Shown: positions 1 through 8,388 of the stretch, in pieces
How positions within the stretch are numbered: the first letter of the stretch is position 1
Layout: each line of letters starts with the position of its first letter
Assembly: GCA_016213505.1 (NCBI GenBank)
Contig: JACRAF010000059.1
Span: 1 to 64,000, forward strand
Source: Devosia nanyangense
GTDB taxonomy: Bacteria > Pseudomonadota > Alphaproteobacteria > Rhizobiales > Devosiaceae
Length of the DNA: 64,000 nt
Direction: 5' to 3'
Notes under the pieces: generated by a model
What the model was told of the DNA's origin: nothing
The model's input: the letters and a program-made list of their open reading frames with translations, nothing else
Databases searched by the model: none
Made by a program: the position numbers and the translations under genes

Positions 1-816
1 CACTCGCCGCTGCTCGGCCTCGAAGTCTCGGGCGAAATCGTGGTTCCCACCGGCGAGTGGGTGGCCGGCGACAAGGTCGTCGCGCTCACCAATGGCGGCG
101 GCTACGCCGAATACGTCGCCGTCCCCGCCGGCCAGGTGCTGCCGCTCCCCGCCAATTGGTCGCTCGCCGACGCCGCGGCTCTCCCCGAATGCTGGTTCAC
201 CATCACCCAGACCCTCGTCATGCGTGCCGGCCTTGCTCCCGGCATGAGCGTTTTGATCACCGGCGCGGCCGGCGGCCTCGGCGGCGCCGCCATCCAGATC
301 GCAAAAATCCTCGGCGCCGATCCGATCGCGATCGTCTCCTCCGCCGAAAAGGCCGCCTATGCCCTGATGCTCGGGGCTCGCGCCGTGATCCGCCACGATC
401 TCGAGGACGTCGTCGCCCGCACCCTCGAGCTCACCGGCGGCACGGGCGCCGACCGCATCCTCGACATGGTCGGCGGCGACACCACCCGCCGCCACATCGA
501 TGCCGCCGCCCGTTTCGGCCACATCGTGCTGGTCGCCTCGCTCGGCGACCGCAACGGCGCCCTGCCGCTCAACAAGGTCATCGCCAAGCAGCTGACCCTC
601 TCGGGTTCGACCCTCAGGCACCAGTCGACCGAAACCAAAGCCACCATTGCCGCAAAACTTCGCGCCGATCTCTGGCCCGCCCTCGCCGATCCGGCCCGGC
701 CGCGCCCGAAAATCGCGGCGTTCCCGCTCGCCCAGGCCGATGCGGCACACCGCGCCATGGAGGAACGCTCGCACCTCGGCAAGGTCGTACTCGTCACCGA
801 TTTCGGAAATCGTTGA
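1..816 (+). CDS. NADPH:quinone oxidoreductase-like protein, 5' truncated by window edge
   Basis: This is the C-terminal 271 residues of a zinc-independent medium-chain dehydrogenase/reductase. The frame is open from base 1, so the true start lies upstream of the window. Visible landmarks are the GroES-like segment with VSGEI and GYAEYV, then the Rossmann nucleotide-binding stretch VLITGAAGGLGGAAIQIAK, and the later DMVGGD. These fit the PIG3/quinone oxidoreductase group, which reduces quinones or enals with NADPH in the cytosol. No zinc-ligand cysteine cluster is visible. The exact substrate cannot be told. Its stop codon overlaps the -35 element of the next gene's promoter. Confidence 0.85.
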   Translation, partial: HSPLLGLEVSGEIVVPTGEWVAGDKVVALTNGGGYAEYVAVPAGQVLPLPANWSLADAAALPECWFTITQTLVMRAGLAPGMSVLITGAAGGLGGAAIQIAKILGADPIAIVSSAEKAAYALMLGARAVIRHDLEDVVARTLELTGGTGADRILDMVGGDTTRRHIDAAARFGHIVLVASLGDRNGALPLNKVIAKQLTLSGSTLRHQSTETKATIAAKLRADLWPALADPARPRPKIAAFPLAQADAAHRAMEERSHLGKVVLVTDFGNR

Positions 817-841
817 AAAACCGGCCCCGAGCCCGTATATA
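813..841 (+). promoter_or_regulatory. sigma-70-type promoter for the TrcR-like gene
   Basis: A TTGAAA hexamer (813-818) and a TATATA hexamer (836-841) are separated by exactly 17 bases. They lie about 80 bases ahead of the downstream start codon. The -35 overlaps the stop codon of the preceding gene. The match is by eye; transcription has not been shown. Confidence 0.55.
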
Positions 842-921
842 GCCGCTATTCCCCCTTTAGCATTGTGCCGGAGGCGGGGCGCGCCGGGTGAAACCGGCCG
901 CACCGGAAAGCGAGATTTATC

Positions 922-1647
922 ATGGCCACGACCCTGTTGATGCCCAAGGCCACCGCCGTCTGGCTGGTCGACAACACCTCCCTGAGCTTCGAGCAGATCG
1001 CCGCCTTCTGCGGCCTGCATCCGCTTGAGGTGCAGGGCGTCGCCGATGGCGACGTCGCCGGCGGCATCATGGGGGTGAACCCCATCCAGAACGGCCAGCT
1101 CACCCGCGAGGAGATCGAAAAGGCCGAGGGCGACCCCTCCTACCGGCTGAAAGTCTCCGATCCGAAAGTCCGCGTCGCCGCCGCCAAGCGCAAGGGCCCG
1201 CGCTACACCCCGATCTCACGCCGCAACGAGCGGCCCAACGCCATCCGCTGGCTGCTGCGCAACCATCCCGAGCTCAAGGACGCGCAGATCATGCGCCTCG
1301 TCGGCACCACCAAATCGACCATCGATTCGGTGCGCGAGAACACCCATTGGAACTCGACGAACATCCAGCCGATGGACCCGGTGACGCTGGGCCTGTGCAG
1401 CCAGATCGACCTCGACCTCGAGGTCAAGCGTGCCGCCAAGGGCACCGCCTCGCCCGACGAGGCCGATCAGGGCACCATGCTCTTGACCGCCGAGGAGGCG
1501 CTGGCGACCGCTGGCGGCCGCACCGGCACCACCGATCTGCAGCCGTCCGATGAAACCCACCGTCCGGAGCACCACGAGGACATCGACGCCGATTCCGTCT
1601 TCGCCAAGCTCAAATCGCTCAAGCGCGACGACGCCGACCAGGACTGA
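922..1647 (+). CDS. trcR: DUF1013 protein, TrcR-like cell-cycle transcriptional regulator
   Basis: The 241-residue protein opens with MATTLLMPKATAVWLVDNTSLSF... and carries the conserved DUF1013 helix-turn-helix region: residues near 15-60 around LSFEQIAAFCGLHPLEVQGVADG, and a second helical region with RWLLRNHPELKDAQIMRLVG near 105. This family is nearly restricted to Alphaproteobacteria and includes TrcR, linked to CtrA/GcrA-era cell-cycle transcription. The acidic C-terminal tail (about 190-241) is low-complexity. It probably acts in the cytosol on RNA polymerase or DNA. The family assignment is firm; the precise cell-cycle role here is inferred from the family. Confidence 0.88.
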   Translation: MATTLLMPKATAVWLVDNTSLSFEQIAAFCGLHPLEVQGVADGDVAGGIMGVNPIQNGQLTREEIEKAEGDPSYRLKVSDPKVRVAAAKRKGPRYTPISRRNERPNAIRWLLRNHPELKDAQIMRLVGTTKSTIDSVRENTHWNSTNIQPMDPVTLGLCSQIDLDLEVKRAAKGTASPDEADQGTMLLTAEEALATAGGRTGTTDLQPSDETHRPEHHEDIDADSVFAKLKSLKRDDADQD

Positions 1648-1683
1648 TCCAGCGCGCCTCGCGCCTGCCGAAGGGGGACTCGC

Positions 1684-3537
1684 ATGGCCGGAAATCCCCT
1701 TTTCGCCGTCCTCGTCCTGTTGATCGTCGCCGTCGCCCTGGTCCCCGTCTTCAAGTGGCTGGGGCTGGGCACCGTGCTCGGCTATCTCGCCGCCGGCGTC
1801 GTCGTAGGGCCCTATGGCCTCCGCCTGATCTCGGACACCGAGACCATCCGCACGGTCTCCGATTTCGGCGTCGTCATCATGCTGTTCCTGATCGGGCTCG
1901 AGGTGCATCCGCTCGAGCTCTGGCGGCTCAGGCACAAGGTCCTCGGCCTCGGCGTCACCCAGCTCATCGGCACCGCGGCGATCATTGCCACCGCCGTGCT
2001 CCTGCTCGGCACCGGCTGGCAGGCCTCGCTCATCATCGGCCTGTCGCTTGCCATGAGCTCCACCGCCATCGCCATGCAGTCGGTGGGTCAGCGGTCCATC
2101 ACCATGACCGATACCGGCCGCGCCACATTGGTGACGCTGCTGGTGCAGGATATGGCGGTGATCCCCGTTCTCGCCTTGATTCCGGTACTGGCGGCGACAA
2201 GGCGAGTCCAGCAGAGCCTCGGCGCCGATCTGGCCGACGCCGCCGACGTGGTCACCAACCCCTATAGCTGGTGGATCGCCCTCGTCATCATCGGCGGCTT
2301 CGTCGCCGTCACCCTCGCCTCGCGCTACCTGATGAACCCGCTGATGCGCTGGGTGGCGACGGCCAAGGTGCCGGAGGCCTTCACCGCGCTGGGCCTGCTC
2401 ATCGTCATCGGCGCCGCCTTTGCCACGGAAAGCCTCGGCCTTTCGCCGGCGCTCGGCGCCTTCCTCGGCGGCGTGCTGCTCGCCGATAGCGAGTATCGCC
2501 ACGAGCTCGAGAGCAATCTCGAGCCGTTCAAAGGCCTCCTTCTCGGCCTGTTCTTCATCACCGTCGGCATGGGTATCGCCTTTTCGGTGCTGCTGGCCCA
2601 GCCGCTCAAAGTCCTGAGCCTCGTGGCCGTGATCATCGGCATCAAGATCGTCGTGCTCTATGTGCTCGGCACCTTCTTCAAGATGCACGTCGCCGACCGG
2701 TTGCTGCTCGCGATCCTCTTGAGCCAGGCTGGCGAATTTGCCTTCGTCTTGCTGCAGTTCGCGCAGTCGGCCGCGATCCTGTCTTCTAAGGAGCATCAGC
2801 TCTGGGCCGTCGTCGTCGCCCTCTCGATGGCGCTGACGCCCGTCCTGCTGTTGCTCTTCGATCGCCTCGTGGTGCCGAAACTCAATGCCCGCGCGCCGCT
2901 GCCCGACATTCCCTCCGACCTGCCCGGCGGCCGCTCGGTGATCGTCCTCGGCTATGGCCGTTTCGGCCAGATCGTCACCCGCCTGCTGCGGGCGCAGGGC
3001 TATTCGATGACCCTGATCGACGACGATCCGGCGCAGATCGAGCTGGTGAAACGCTTCGGTGTAAAGGTGTTCTACGGCGACGGCGCGCGCCTCGACATCC
3101 TGCGCGCCGCCGGCGCCGCCGACGCGCAGATGATTGTCATCGCGGTGGCCGGCGGCGATCGCATCCTCGCCATCGCCGAGATGATCCGCCGCCATTTCCC
3201 GCAGGTCAAGATCGCCGCCCGCGCCATCGACCGCAGCCATGCCCATCAGCTCATGGCCCTCGACGTCGAGGTGTTCGAGCGGGAAACCTTCCGCGCCGCC
3301 ACGACGCTGGGCGAGAAGGCGCTGGTGGCGCTCGGCCGCCCGCCCGACGAGGCGCGGCGGCTCGCCGCGGCCTTCGAGAGCCACGACGAGCGCCTGCTGC
3401 GCGATTCCTACGAGCTTCGCGATGATCGCGACGCCTATGTCGGCTTCGTGCGGCGCTCGACCGAAATGCTCGACAAGGTCATGCAGGCCGACCGCGCCGA
3501 AGCCGAGGCGCGCAAGGACAGCAAGGCCGCCGAATAG
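1684..3537 (+). CDS. Kef-type CPA2 monovalent cation:proton antiporter with TrkA-N domain
   Basis: The 617-residue protein has about twelve hydrophobic segments in residues 1-395 and then a soluble nucleotide-binding domain from about 415, recognisable by VIVLGYGRFGQIVTRLL followed by LIDDDP and YGDG. This is the layout of KefB/KefC, glutathione-gated K+ efflux systems of the inner membrane that acidify the cytoplasm during electrophile stress. An ancillary KefF/KefG oxidoreductase gene is not adjacent, although a quinone oxidoreductase lies 0.9 kb upstream. The gene starts 37 bases after the TrcR-like gene and ends 3 bases from the convergent diguanylate cyclase gene. Ion specificity cannot be read from sequence. 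Confidence 0.87.
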   Translation: MAGNPLFAVLVLLIVAVALVPVFKWLGLGTVLGYLAAGVVVGPYGLRLISDTETIRTVSDFGVVIMLFLIGLEVHPLELWRLRHKVLGLGVTQLIGTAAIIATAVLLLGTGWQASLIIGLSLAMSSTAIAMQSVGQRSITMTDTGRATLVTLLVQDMAVIPVLALIPVLAATRRVQQSLGADLADAADVVTNPYSWWIALVIIGGFVAVTLASRYLMNPLMRWVATAKVPEAFTALGLLIVIGAAFATESLGLSPALGAFLGGVLLADSEYRHELESNLEPFKGLLLGLFFITVGMGIAFSVLLAQPLKVLSLVAVIIGIKIVVLYVLGTFFKMHVADRLLLAILLSQAGEFAFVLLQFAQSAAILSSKEHQLWAVVVALSMALTPVLLLLFDRLVVPKLNARAPLPDIPSDLPGGRSVIVLGYGRFGQIVTRLLRAQGYSMTLIDDDPAQIELVKRFGVKVFYGDGARLDILRAAGAADAQMIVIAVAGGDRILAIAEMIRRHFPQVKIAARAIDRSHAHQLMALDVEVFERETFRAATTLGEKALVALGRPPDEARRLAAAFESHDERLLRDSYELRDDRDAYVGFVRRSTEMLDKVMQADRAEAEARKDSKAAE

Positions 3538-3540
3538 CGT

Positions 3541-5454
3541 CTACTCCCCGGCGCGCCTCCCGGTGGCCGGCCGGGTCTCATTCTGGGCTCGCCATCCCAC
3601 GACACAATCCCGCCCGGCATCCTTGGCGTCGTAGAGCGCCGCGTCGGCCCGCCCCACAAGATCGCTGGCGCTCACGGCGCCGTCCGCCTGATCGAAGATC
3701 GCCAGCCCGACGCTCACCGTCAGCGTGCCCCCGATCCCACGTGCATACGGGATCGCCCGTTCTTTCAGCTCGTCGCGAAAACCCTCAGCGATGAAGAGGG
3801 CTTCGTCCTCGGTACACCCCGGCAGGATCGCCACGAACTCCTCGCCGCCATAGCGCGCCGCAAGATCGCCGGGTCGTTTGAGCGCTTGCCTGAGGCACTG
3901 GCTGACGGTCTTCAACGCCTCATCGCCGGCCGGATGGCCGTAGATGTCGTTGTACAGCTTGAAGAGATCGACATCGATCATCAACAGAGCCAGCGGGGTG
4001 CCGTCACGTCGGCTTCGGGCAATCTCGGTCTCGAGCGCCTCATCGAGGGCCCGCCGGTTGGCGAGGCCGGTCAGTCCGTCCGTCGTCGCCAGCAGCGTCA
4101 GCTGCTCGGTGAGGGCCCGCAGGGCCGCCTCGGCCTGCTTGGTCTTGGTCATGTCGGAGACCACCACCAGCACGAATCCGTTGCTCGTCGGGCGGGTCCT
4201 GAGTTGCAGCCAGCGCCCGTCGATGAGGTTGACCTCCGCCTCGCTGCCCAGCGCCTCGGTCTTGACCACCTTCTCGATCCACTCGTCGAGTCCGCTCTCC
4301 GGGATACCTTTCTGCTCGCCGGCCTCGGCAATCGCCCTGAGGATGGTCCGGATATTGACACCCGGACGCCGGACATTGGCCGTCAAGGGGAACATGTTGC
4401 GATAGCGATTATTGCAGTACAGTAGAACGCCGCTTTGATCGAACATCGCGATGCCGTCCGTGATCTCCGCCAGAACATAGGAGAGCTGGTTACGGCTCAA
4501 CACCAGCTCTTCCTCGAGCAGCTTGCGCGCGGTGATGTCCCGGGTCACCCCGGCCAGCCCGATCACCTCGCCATCGGAATTGTGAATTGCGACCTTGGAG
4601 GTCGAGAACCATCGCTGCGTGCCGTCGGCATCGCCAAGCACCTCTTCGAGCCCGATCATCGGCTTGCCGCTTTCGAGGATCTGCCGCTCACGTTCCATCA
4701 TCTGCCGAGCCCGCGCTGGCAGGGCAAGGTCCAGGTCCGACTTGCCGACCATTTGCGAAGGCGCCGCAAAGCCGTGATATTTGGCAACCTGCATGTTGAC
4801 GGCGACGAAGCGGCCGTCGTGGGACTTGACGTATTGGAAATCCGGCGACTCCTCGAAGCCGGCGCGCAACAGGTCCCGCTCGCGCTTGAACACACGCTGC
4901 CGGACGACGAACAGTCCGGCGATCGCCGTCGCGAGAAAGCTCAGCGCGATGACCGGGGCGGCGATCTGCGCCACCACTGCGGCACCGGCATCGGCCTGCA
5001 ACAGGACCATCGCGATAGTTGCCAACAGCGCCATCGCAGCAGCGAGAATTGCCACGCTCGCAAGCACCGGGATGCGTCGTCGCGTCAACCGGCTTAGCCC
5101 GAGTCCGATCGCCGCCGCGGCAATGATCGAGCCGACGCCAAGGGCCTCGCCCCCACCTCCAAGCCCCATCCTGAAGCCGGCGGCCAGCAGCACGGCGATC
5201 AGCGCCGCCACCCCGCCGCCGAAAAAGCTCGTCACCGCGATCAGCGACGTCCTGAGGTCGAAAAAGTAGCCCGGCGCGATCTGGATCGCCAGCAGCATCG
5301 AGGCCACCGCGCCACAACCCATGGTAAGGCCGAAGCCGATCTGGCCCCAGAGCTTGGGTCTTCCGGCAAAAAGGAACTGCGCATGGTCCCATGCCGAAAT
5401 GAACAGGGCCACGACCGCGAGATTGCCGACTAGGGACTGCCAGTTGTCCAGCAT
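3541..5454 (-). CDS. Membrane diguanylate cyclase (5TM-LytS-like, PAS-PAS-GGDEF)
   Basis: The 637-residue protein has an N-terminal block of about five to six membrane helices (residues 10-190) resembling the 5TM-5TMR_LYT sensor. It is followed by a PAS domain (about 200-320, ending VIGLAGVTRDITARK), a second PAS-like domain (about 325-450) and a C-terminal GGDEF domain. The signature is GGEEF, a catalytically competent form, and an RPGD inhibitory-site motif sits five residues before it. It should make cyclic di-GMP from GTP and be product-inhibited. No EAL domain is present. The ATG at 5454 has a GGGAGA ribosome site upstream. The sensed signal is unknown. Confidence 0.9.
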   Translation of the reverse strand: MLDNWQSLVGNLAVVALFISAWDHAQFLFAGRPKLWGQIGFGLTMGCGAVASMLLAIQIAPGYFFDLRTSLIAVTSFFGGGVAALIAVLLAAGFRMGLGGGGEALGVGSIIAAAAIGLGLSRLTRRRIPVLASVAILAAAMALLATIAMVLLQADAGAAVVAQIAAPVIALSFLATAIAGLFVVRQRVFKRERDLLRAGFEESPDFQYVKSHDGRFVAVNMQVAKYHGFAAPSQMVGKSDLDLALPARARQMMERERQILESGKPMIGLEEVLGDADGTQRWFSTSKVAIHNSDGEVIGLAGVTRDITARKLLEEELVLSRNQLSYVLAEITDGIAMFDQSGVLLYCNNRYRNMFPLTANVRRPGVNIRTILRAIAEAGEQKGIPESGLDEWIEKVVKTEALGSEAEVNLIDGRWLQLRTRPTSNGFVLVVVSDMTKTKQAEAALRALTEQLTLLATTDGLTGLANRRALDEALETEIARSRRDGTPLALLMIDVDLFKLYNDIYGHPAGDEALKTVSQCLRQALKRPGDLAARYGGEEFVAILPGCTEDEALFIAEGFRDELKERAIPYARGIGGTLTVSVGLAIFDQADGAVSASDLVGRADAALYDAKDAGRDCVVGWRAQNETRPATGRRAGE

Positions 5455-5609
5455 GATGTCTCCCGGGCCGCAAGGCTACGGCAAGTGTGCGCATGTCTGG
5501 TTAAGCCATTGATCGGCAATCGACCGAGCTTCCCCGATCGGCTCGGCTTGACAACGCTTTCACGCGGGCGTTGCACTACCGGCCTCCCGCCGCCGAGTCT
5601 CCCACCCAT

Positions 5610-6377
5610 ATGTTCGATCTCACCTTCTGGGCCGTCGCCGTGCTGGCGGTGTTCATCGTTGGCTTGAGCAAATCCGGGCTCGTCGGCAGCGTCGGGCTCA
5701 TCGGCGTGCCGCTGCTGGCGCTGGTCATGCCGGCGCGCGACGCCACCGGCATGATGCTGCCGGTGTTGCTGTGCATGGATGCCGTCGCCATCTGGCTCTA
5801 CCGCCGCGAGGTCAACTGGCAGATCCTCGGCATCATGCTCCCGGGCGCCCTGGCCGGCACGCTGCTGGGCTGGGCCCTGTGGAGCGTCGTCACCGACGCC
5901 CAGGTGCTGCTCGCCGTGGGCGTCATCACCCTGATGTTCGTGATCGACGCGCTGGTGCCCATCCGCAAGCGCCTCGAAGGGCTGCCGCCGTCCCGACCCT
6001 GGGGCATCTTCTGGGGCGGCGTCGCGGGGCTCACCAGTTTCATCTCCCACACGGGGGCGCCGCCTTACCAGATCTACACCCTGCCGCGCCGCATGACGCC
6101 GGCGGTGTTTTCCAGCACCACGGCGTTCTTCTTCGCCATCCTCAACGCCATGAAGCTGGTGCCGTTCTACTTCCTCGGTCAGCTCTCGGTCTCCAACCTC
6201 GAGACCGCGGCGCTGCTGGTGCCGGTCGGCCTCGCCGGACTCGGCATCGGCGTCTTCCTCGTGCGCCGGATCGATGCCAGGACGTTCTACCGCATCGCCT
6301 ACGTGCTGATCGGGCTGCTGGCCATCAAGCTCGTCTATGACGGCGTCGCCGGCGTGTTCTTCACCCACGCCGCGTGA
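5610..6377 (+). CDS. TauE/SafE-family membrane permease
   Basis: The 255-residue protein consists almost entirely of hydrophobic helices (about eight), starting MFDLTFWAVAVLAVFIVGLSKSG and containing the family's glycine-rich repeats. The TauE/SafE (DUF81) family exports or imports sulfite, sulfonates or related organic anions across the inner membrane. I chose the ATG at 5610 over an in-frame TTG 39 bases upstream because the latter adds a charged, proline-rich tail before the first helix. It is followed 17 bases later by the VOC gene, so the two may be co-transcribed. Substrate unknown. Confidence 0.83.
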   Translation: MFDLTFWAVAVLAVFIVGLSKSGLVGSVGLIGVPLLALVMPARDATGMMLPVLLCMDAVAIWLYRREVNWQILGIMLPGALAGTLLGWALWSVVTDAQVLLAVGVITLMFVIDALVPIRKRLEGLPPSRPWGIFWGGVAGLTSFISHTGAPPYQIYTLPRRMTPAVFSSTTAFFFAILNAMKLVPFYFLGQLSVSNLETAALLVPVGLAGLGIGVFLVRRIDARTFYRIAYVLIGLLAIKLVYDGVAGVFFTHAA

Positions 6378-6394
6378 CCGGCTAAGCTCTCGCC

Positions 6395-6784
6395 ATGTCC
6401 TACCGCCTCGACCACATCGCCCTGCTCGTTCGTGACCTTGAGGAAAGCGTCGCCTTCCTCACCGGCGTCATCGGGCTGAGCGAAATCCCCAATCCGATGG
6501 GCGGCACCGCCATCCGCTGGATCGAGATCGGCGACGGCCGCCGCTTTCACGTCCAGGCCGGCGATATCAGCCATATGTATGTGGAAAAGCAGACGCATTT
6601 CGCGCTCAGCGCCACCGATTTCGACGCCGTCCTCGCCCGCTTCCGCGCCCGGGGCGTCGCGTTCTCCGACATGAAGGGCACTCCCGGCGCCCTCAACACC
6701 CGGCCCGACGGCATGCGCGCGATCTTCCTCCAGGACCCCAACGACTACTGGTTCGAGATCAACGATTTCGATCCGGCCGCGTAG
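6395..6784 (+). CDS. VOC (glyoxalase/bleomycin resistance/dioxygenase) superfamily protein
   Basis: The 129-residue protein begins MSYRLDHIALLVRDLEESVAFL, the usual first beta-alpha-beta module of the vicinal-oxygen-chelate fold, and ends with ...IFLQDPNDYWFEINDF. The two modules carry the expected metal-ligand positions: the His in LDHIA near residue 7, and the Glu in WFEIND near residue 122. Members include glyoxalase I, dioxygenases and fosfomycin or bleomycin resistance proteins, and this sequence does not single out one. It lies 17 bases after the TauE/SafE gene. Immediately downstream is a perfect hairpin that may end transcription. Confidence 0.8.
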   Translation: MSYRLDHIALLVRDLEESVAFLTGVIGLSEIPNPMGGTAIRWIEIGDGRRFHVQAGDISHMYVEKQTHFALSATDFDAVLARFRARGVAFSDMKGTPGALNTRPDGMRAIFLQDPNDYWFEINDFDPAA

Positions 6785-6788
6785 CGGC

Positions 6789-6852
6789 AAAATCGCTCCA
6801 GTGGAGCGATTTTAGGTGAGAAGGCCATGAGAGCTACGCTCGAATGGCGCGA
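6789..6852 (+). repeat. Dispersed palindromic repeat, copy A
   Basis: A perfect palindrome with 12-base arms (AAAATCGCTCCA and its complement, 6789-6813) is followed by a conserved tail containing AGAAGGCC, GCTACGC and CGAATGGCG. The same palindrome-plus-tail arrangement recurs at 46961-47090 in the same orientation, with point differences that are compensated between the arms. It probably belongs to a multi-copy intergenic family and may double as the terminator of the VOC gene. Confidence 0.65.
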
Positions 6853-6940
6853 CGCTCCCCCGCTCACCGCCGCCCCGCCCTCTAGAATGAAACGGCCCGG
6901 GGAGGAGCCCGGGCCGGATTTTCCGAAGGTCTGCCGCCGC

Positions 6941-7114
6941 TTACGCCGCGTTGGCCTGCAGCTTCTGCAATTCGTCCTTGATTTCGAGTTTCTTGCGCTT
7001 GAGTGCCGCAACCGTCATGTCGTCGTGGCTGAGATGCGCCATCTCATCCTCGATTTGCCGGTCGAGTTCCTTATGCCGCCGTTCAAGGGCGGCGATATGG
7101 CCTTCAGTCGTCAT
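6941..7114 (-). CDS. DUF465 / YdcH-family small protein
   Basis: The 57-residue protein begins MTTEGHIAALERRHKELDRQIEDEM and is one long charged helical hairpin, as in the YdcH/DUF465 family. It contains the family's H-x-x-L-D-x-x-I pattern and the later LKRKKLEIKDEL. Function is not established for the family. I placed the start at 7114 rather than 7213 because a GGAAGGAG ribosome site precedes it and the upstream extension is not family-like. It is divergent from a second DUF465 gene 162 bases away. Confidence 0.85.
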   Translation of the reverse strand: MTTEGHIAALERRHKELDRQIEDEMAHLSHDDMTVAALKRKKLEIKDELQKLQANAA

Positions 7115-7276
7115 GACAACTCCTTCCAAGCGTTTCGGACGACTCGATGGTAAAAAAAGACGGACGGCTTGTCGACCGATTAGGCCGGCCGTGGAAAAGC
7201 CGGTGTGAATCACCGGCCCAATACGCTAACGATTTGCTCTCAACCGCCCGGATCGTGGGGCGCTCGGGGGTCGGCT

Positions 7277-7492
7277 ATGCTGCCGCTGACACGGGAACAG
7301 GAAGCTGCGCTGGGGCTCGAACTGGCGGCAAAGCGGCAGGAACATGCCGATCTCGACGCCGCCATCCACACCCTGTCCGCCTCGGGCCTCGCCGATCAGA
7401 TGCTGATCCAGCGCCTCAAGACGCGTAAACTGGCCCTCAAGGACCGCATCGTCCAGCTCGAGAACCTCTTGATCCCGGACATTATTGCTTGA
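7277..7492 (+). CDS. DUF465 / YdcH-family small protein (second copy)
   Basis: The 71-residue protein begins MLPLTREQEAALGLELAAKRQEHADLDAAI and continues with LIQRLKTRKLALKDRIVQLENLLIP, a charged alpha-hairpin of the DUF465 type. The start at 7277 is preferred over the upstream in-frame ATG at 7205 because the extra 24 residues do not look like the family. Its last 11 bases overlap the 3' end of the convergent HEPN gene. In related alphaproteobacteria, paired DUF465 genes commonly precede purE, so this pair probably marks the conserved backbone interrupted here by the HEPN/MNT genes. Confidence 0.8.
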   Translation: MLPLTREQEAALGLELAAKRQEHADLDAAIHTLSASGLADQMLIQRLKTRKLALKDRIVQLENLLIPDIIA

Positions 7493-7931
7493 GCGCGAGC
7501 TGAGGCCAGCGGTCGGCGCAGAGTGCCGCGAAATGCCGCGCGACAGTCGTCGCCTCGGTTGCCGCCGACGCCGACATATCGCTCCCCAGCGTGTAGTCTG
7601 CGTCGATCCGTCTCGCCAGGGCTACCCCCAACAGCTTGCCGGCCTCCCCGAGCTCTCCCGGCTCTTGCGCGACGCGGGCGGCAAACTCCTGTCCGACGAC
7701 CGTGTGGTTCTTGGGAACGCCACCCAGCCGGCCAACGCCGCCGGTAACCAGCAGCACGGCGACGGCCAAGTGGTACATCGAGTAGTACGCGGCGTGGACA
7801 CAGGCATTCGGCGCACCGCCGCCCTTCGAGAGCGTCTCGGCCTCGCGCAGATGCATCGACGCCTTCCCGACCTCGGACCGGATGCGGAGGATGCGCTCCT
7901 CCTCGGAAAGCGGCGGAACTTGTGCGCTCAA
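7482..7931 (-). CDS. HEPN-domain protein (UPF0332-like), partner of MNT protein
   Basis: The 149-residue, mostly helical protein shows the HEPN core: HLREAETLSKGG near 33, then NACVHAAYYSMYHLAVAVLL near 48-67 with the characteristic AAYYSM(Y/F)H, and a closing RRIDADY motif. HEPN proteins paired with minimal nucleotidyltransferases often form toxin-antitoxin or nucleotide-sensing modules. The RNase-type R-x4-6-H motif of active HEPN toxins is not evident, so this may be a non-catalytic member. The start codon overlaps the stop of the upstream MNT gene by 4 bases, so they are translationally coupled. Confidence 0.75.
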   Translation of the reverse strand: MSAQVPPLSEEERILRIRSEVGKASMHLREAETLSKGGGAPNACVHAAYYSMYHLAVAVLLVTGGVGRLGGVPKNHTVVGQEFAARVAQEPGELGEAGKLLGVALARRIDADYTLGSDMSASAATEATTVARHFAALCADRWPQLALKQ

Positions 7932-8287
7932 GGGACCTTGATGCCCTCCCGTGCGATCGCGTAGGCGAGCGCCGCCTCCTTCCTCGCAATGAAGTCGGAA
8001 GGCAACGCGACCGGGCTGATATAGTAGCCCTTCACTAGATGCGGGTACGACGCTTCGACAAGCACACGCGTGGTCGGCCAGGACTCTTCGAGCCCCTCGA
8101 CAAACACTGCCACATCATAGTCCGAATCCCGCCGTGCTTCCCCACGGGCCCGCGAGCCGAACAGGACCACCTCGGTGACACGTCCCGGCAACAGCCGCTC
8201 CGCATCGCGCCGAAAGGCGCGCAATCGCGCCGCCGCGCGTTTCGAAACGACATCCTCCAGCTGACGATCGGCAAGTTCCAGTGTCAT
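7928..8287 (-). CDS. MNT-type minimal nucleotidyltransferase domain protein
   Basis: The 119-residue protein carries VVLFGSRARGEARRDSDYDV at about residues 40-59, giving the G44-S45 and D56-x-D58 catalytic pair of the pol-beta-like nucleotidyltransferase fold. The third acidic residue expected on the following strand is not obvious in GYYISPVAL. MNT partners of HEPN toxins can adenylylate the toxin. It is the first gene of a two-gene minus-strand unit with the HEPN gene, inserted between DUF465 and purE. Whether the pair is an active toxin-antitoxin system is open. Confidence 0.8.
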   Translation of the reverse strand: MTLELADRQLEDVVSKRAAARLRAFRRDAERLLPGRVTEVVLFGSRARGEARRDSDYDVAVFVEGLEESWPTTRVLVEASYPHLVKGYYISPVALPSDFIARKEAALAYAIAREGIKVP

Positions 8288-8388
8288 GCGGGAAGACTAT
8301 CGAAGGACGTCTCGCCGTTCAATGAACCGAAAAACTTGAAGCCGCCGCCCCATTCCGCTACACGGCCCGCTTCCCGGGGGGTCCGCTG

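Noticed and set aside
1216..3384. A 722-residue open frame opposite the Kef antiporter gene
   Set aside because: It is low-complexity (His/Asp/Glu/Gly-rich) and fully antisense to a well-supported membrane transporter; such frames are common in high-GC DNA.
5548..5576. TTGACA at 5548 as promoter of the TauE/SafE gene
   Set aside because: The -35 is perfect but 17 bases later there is only TTGCAC, which is not a good -10. I did not annotate it.
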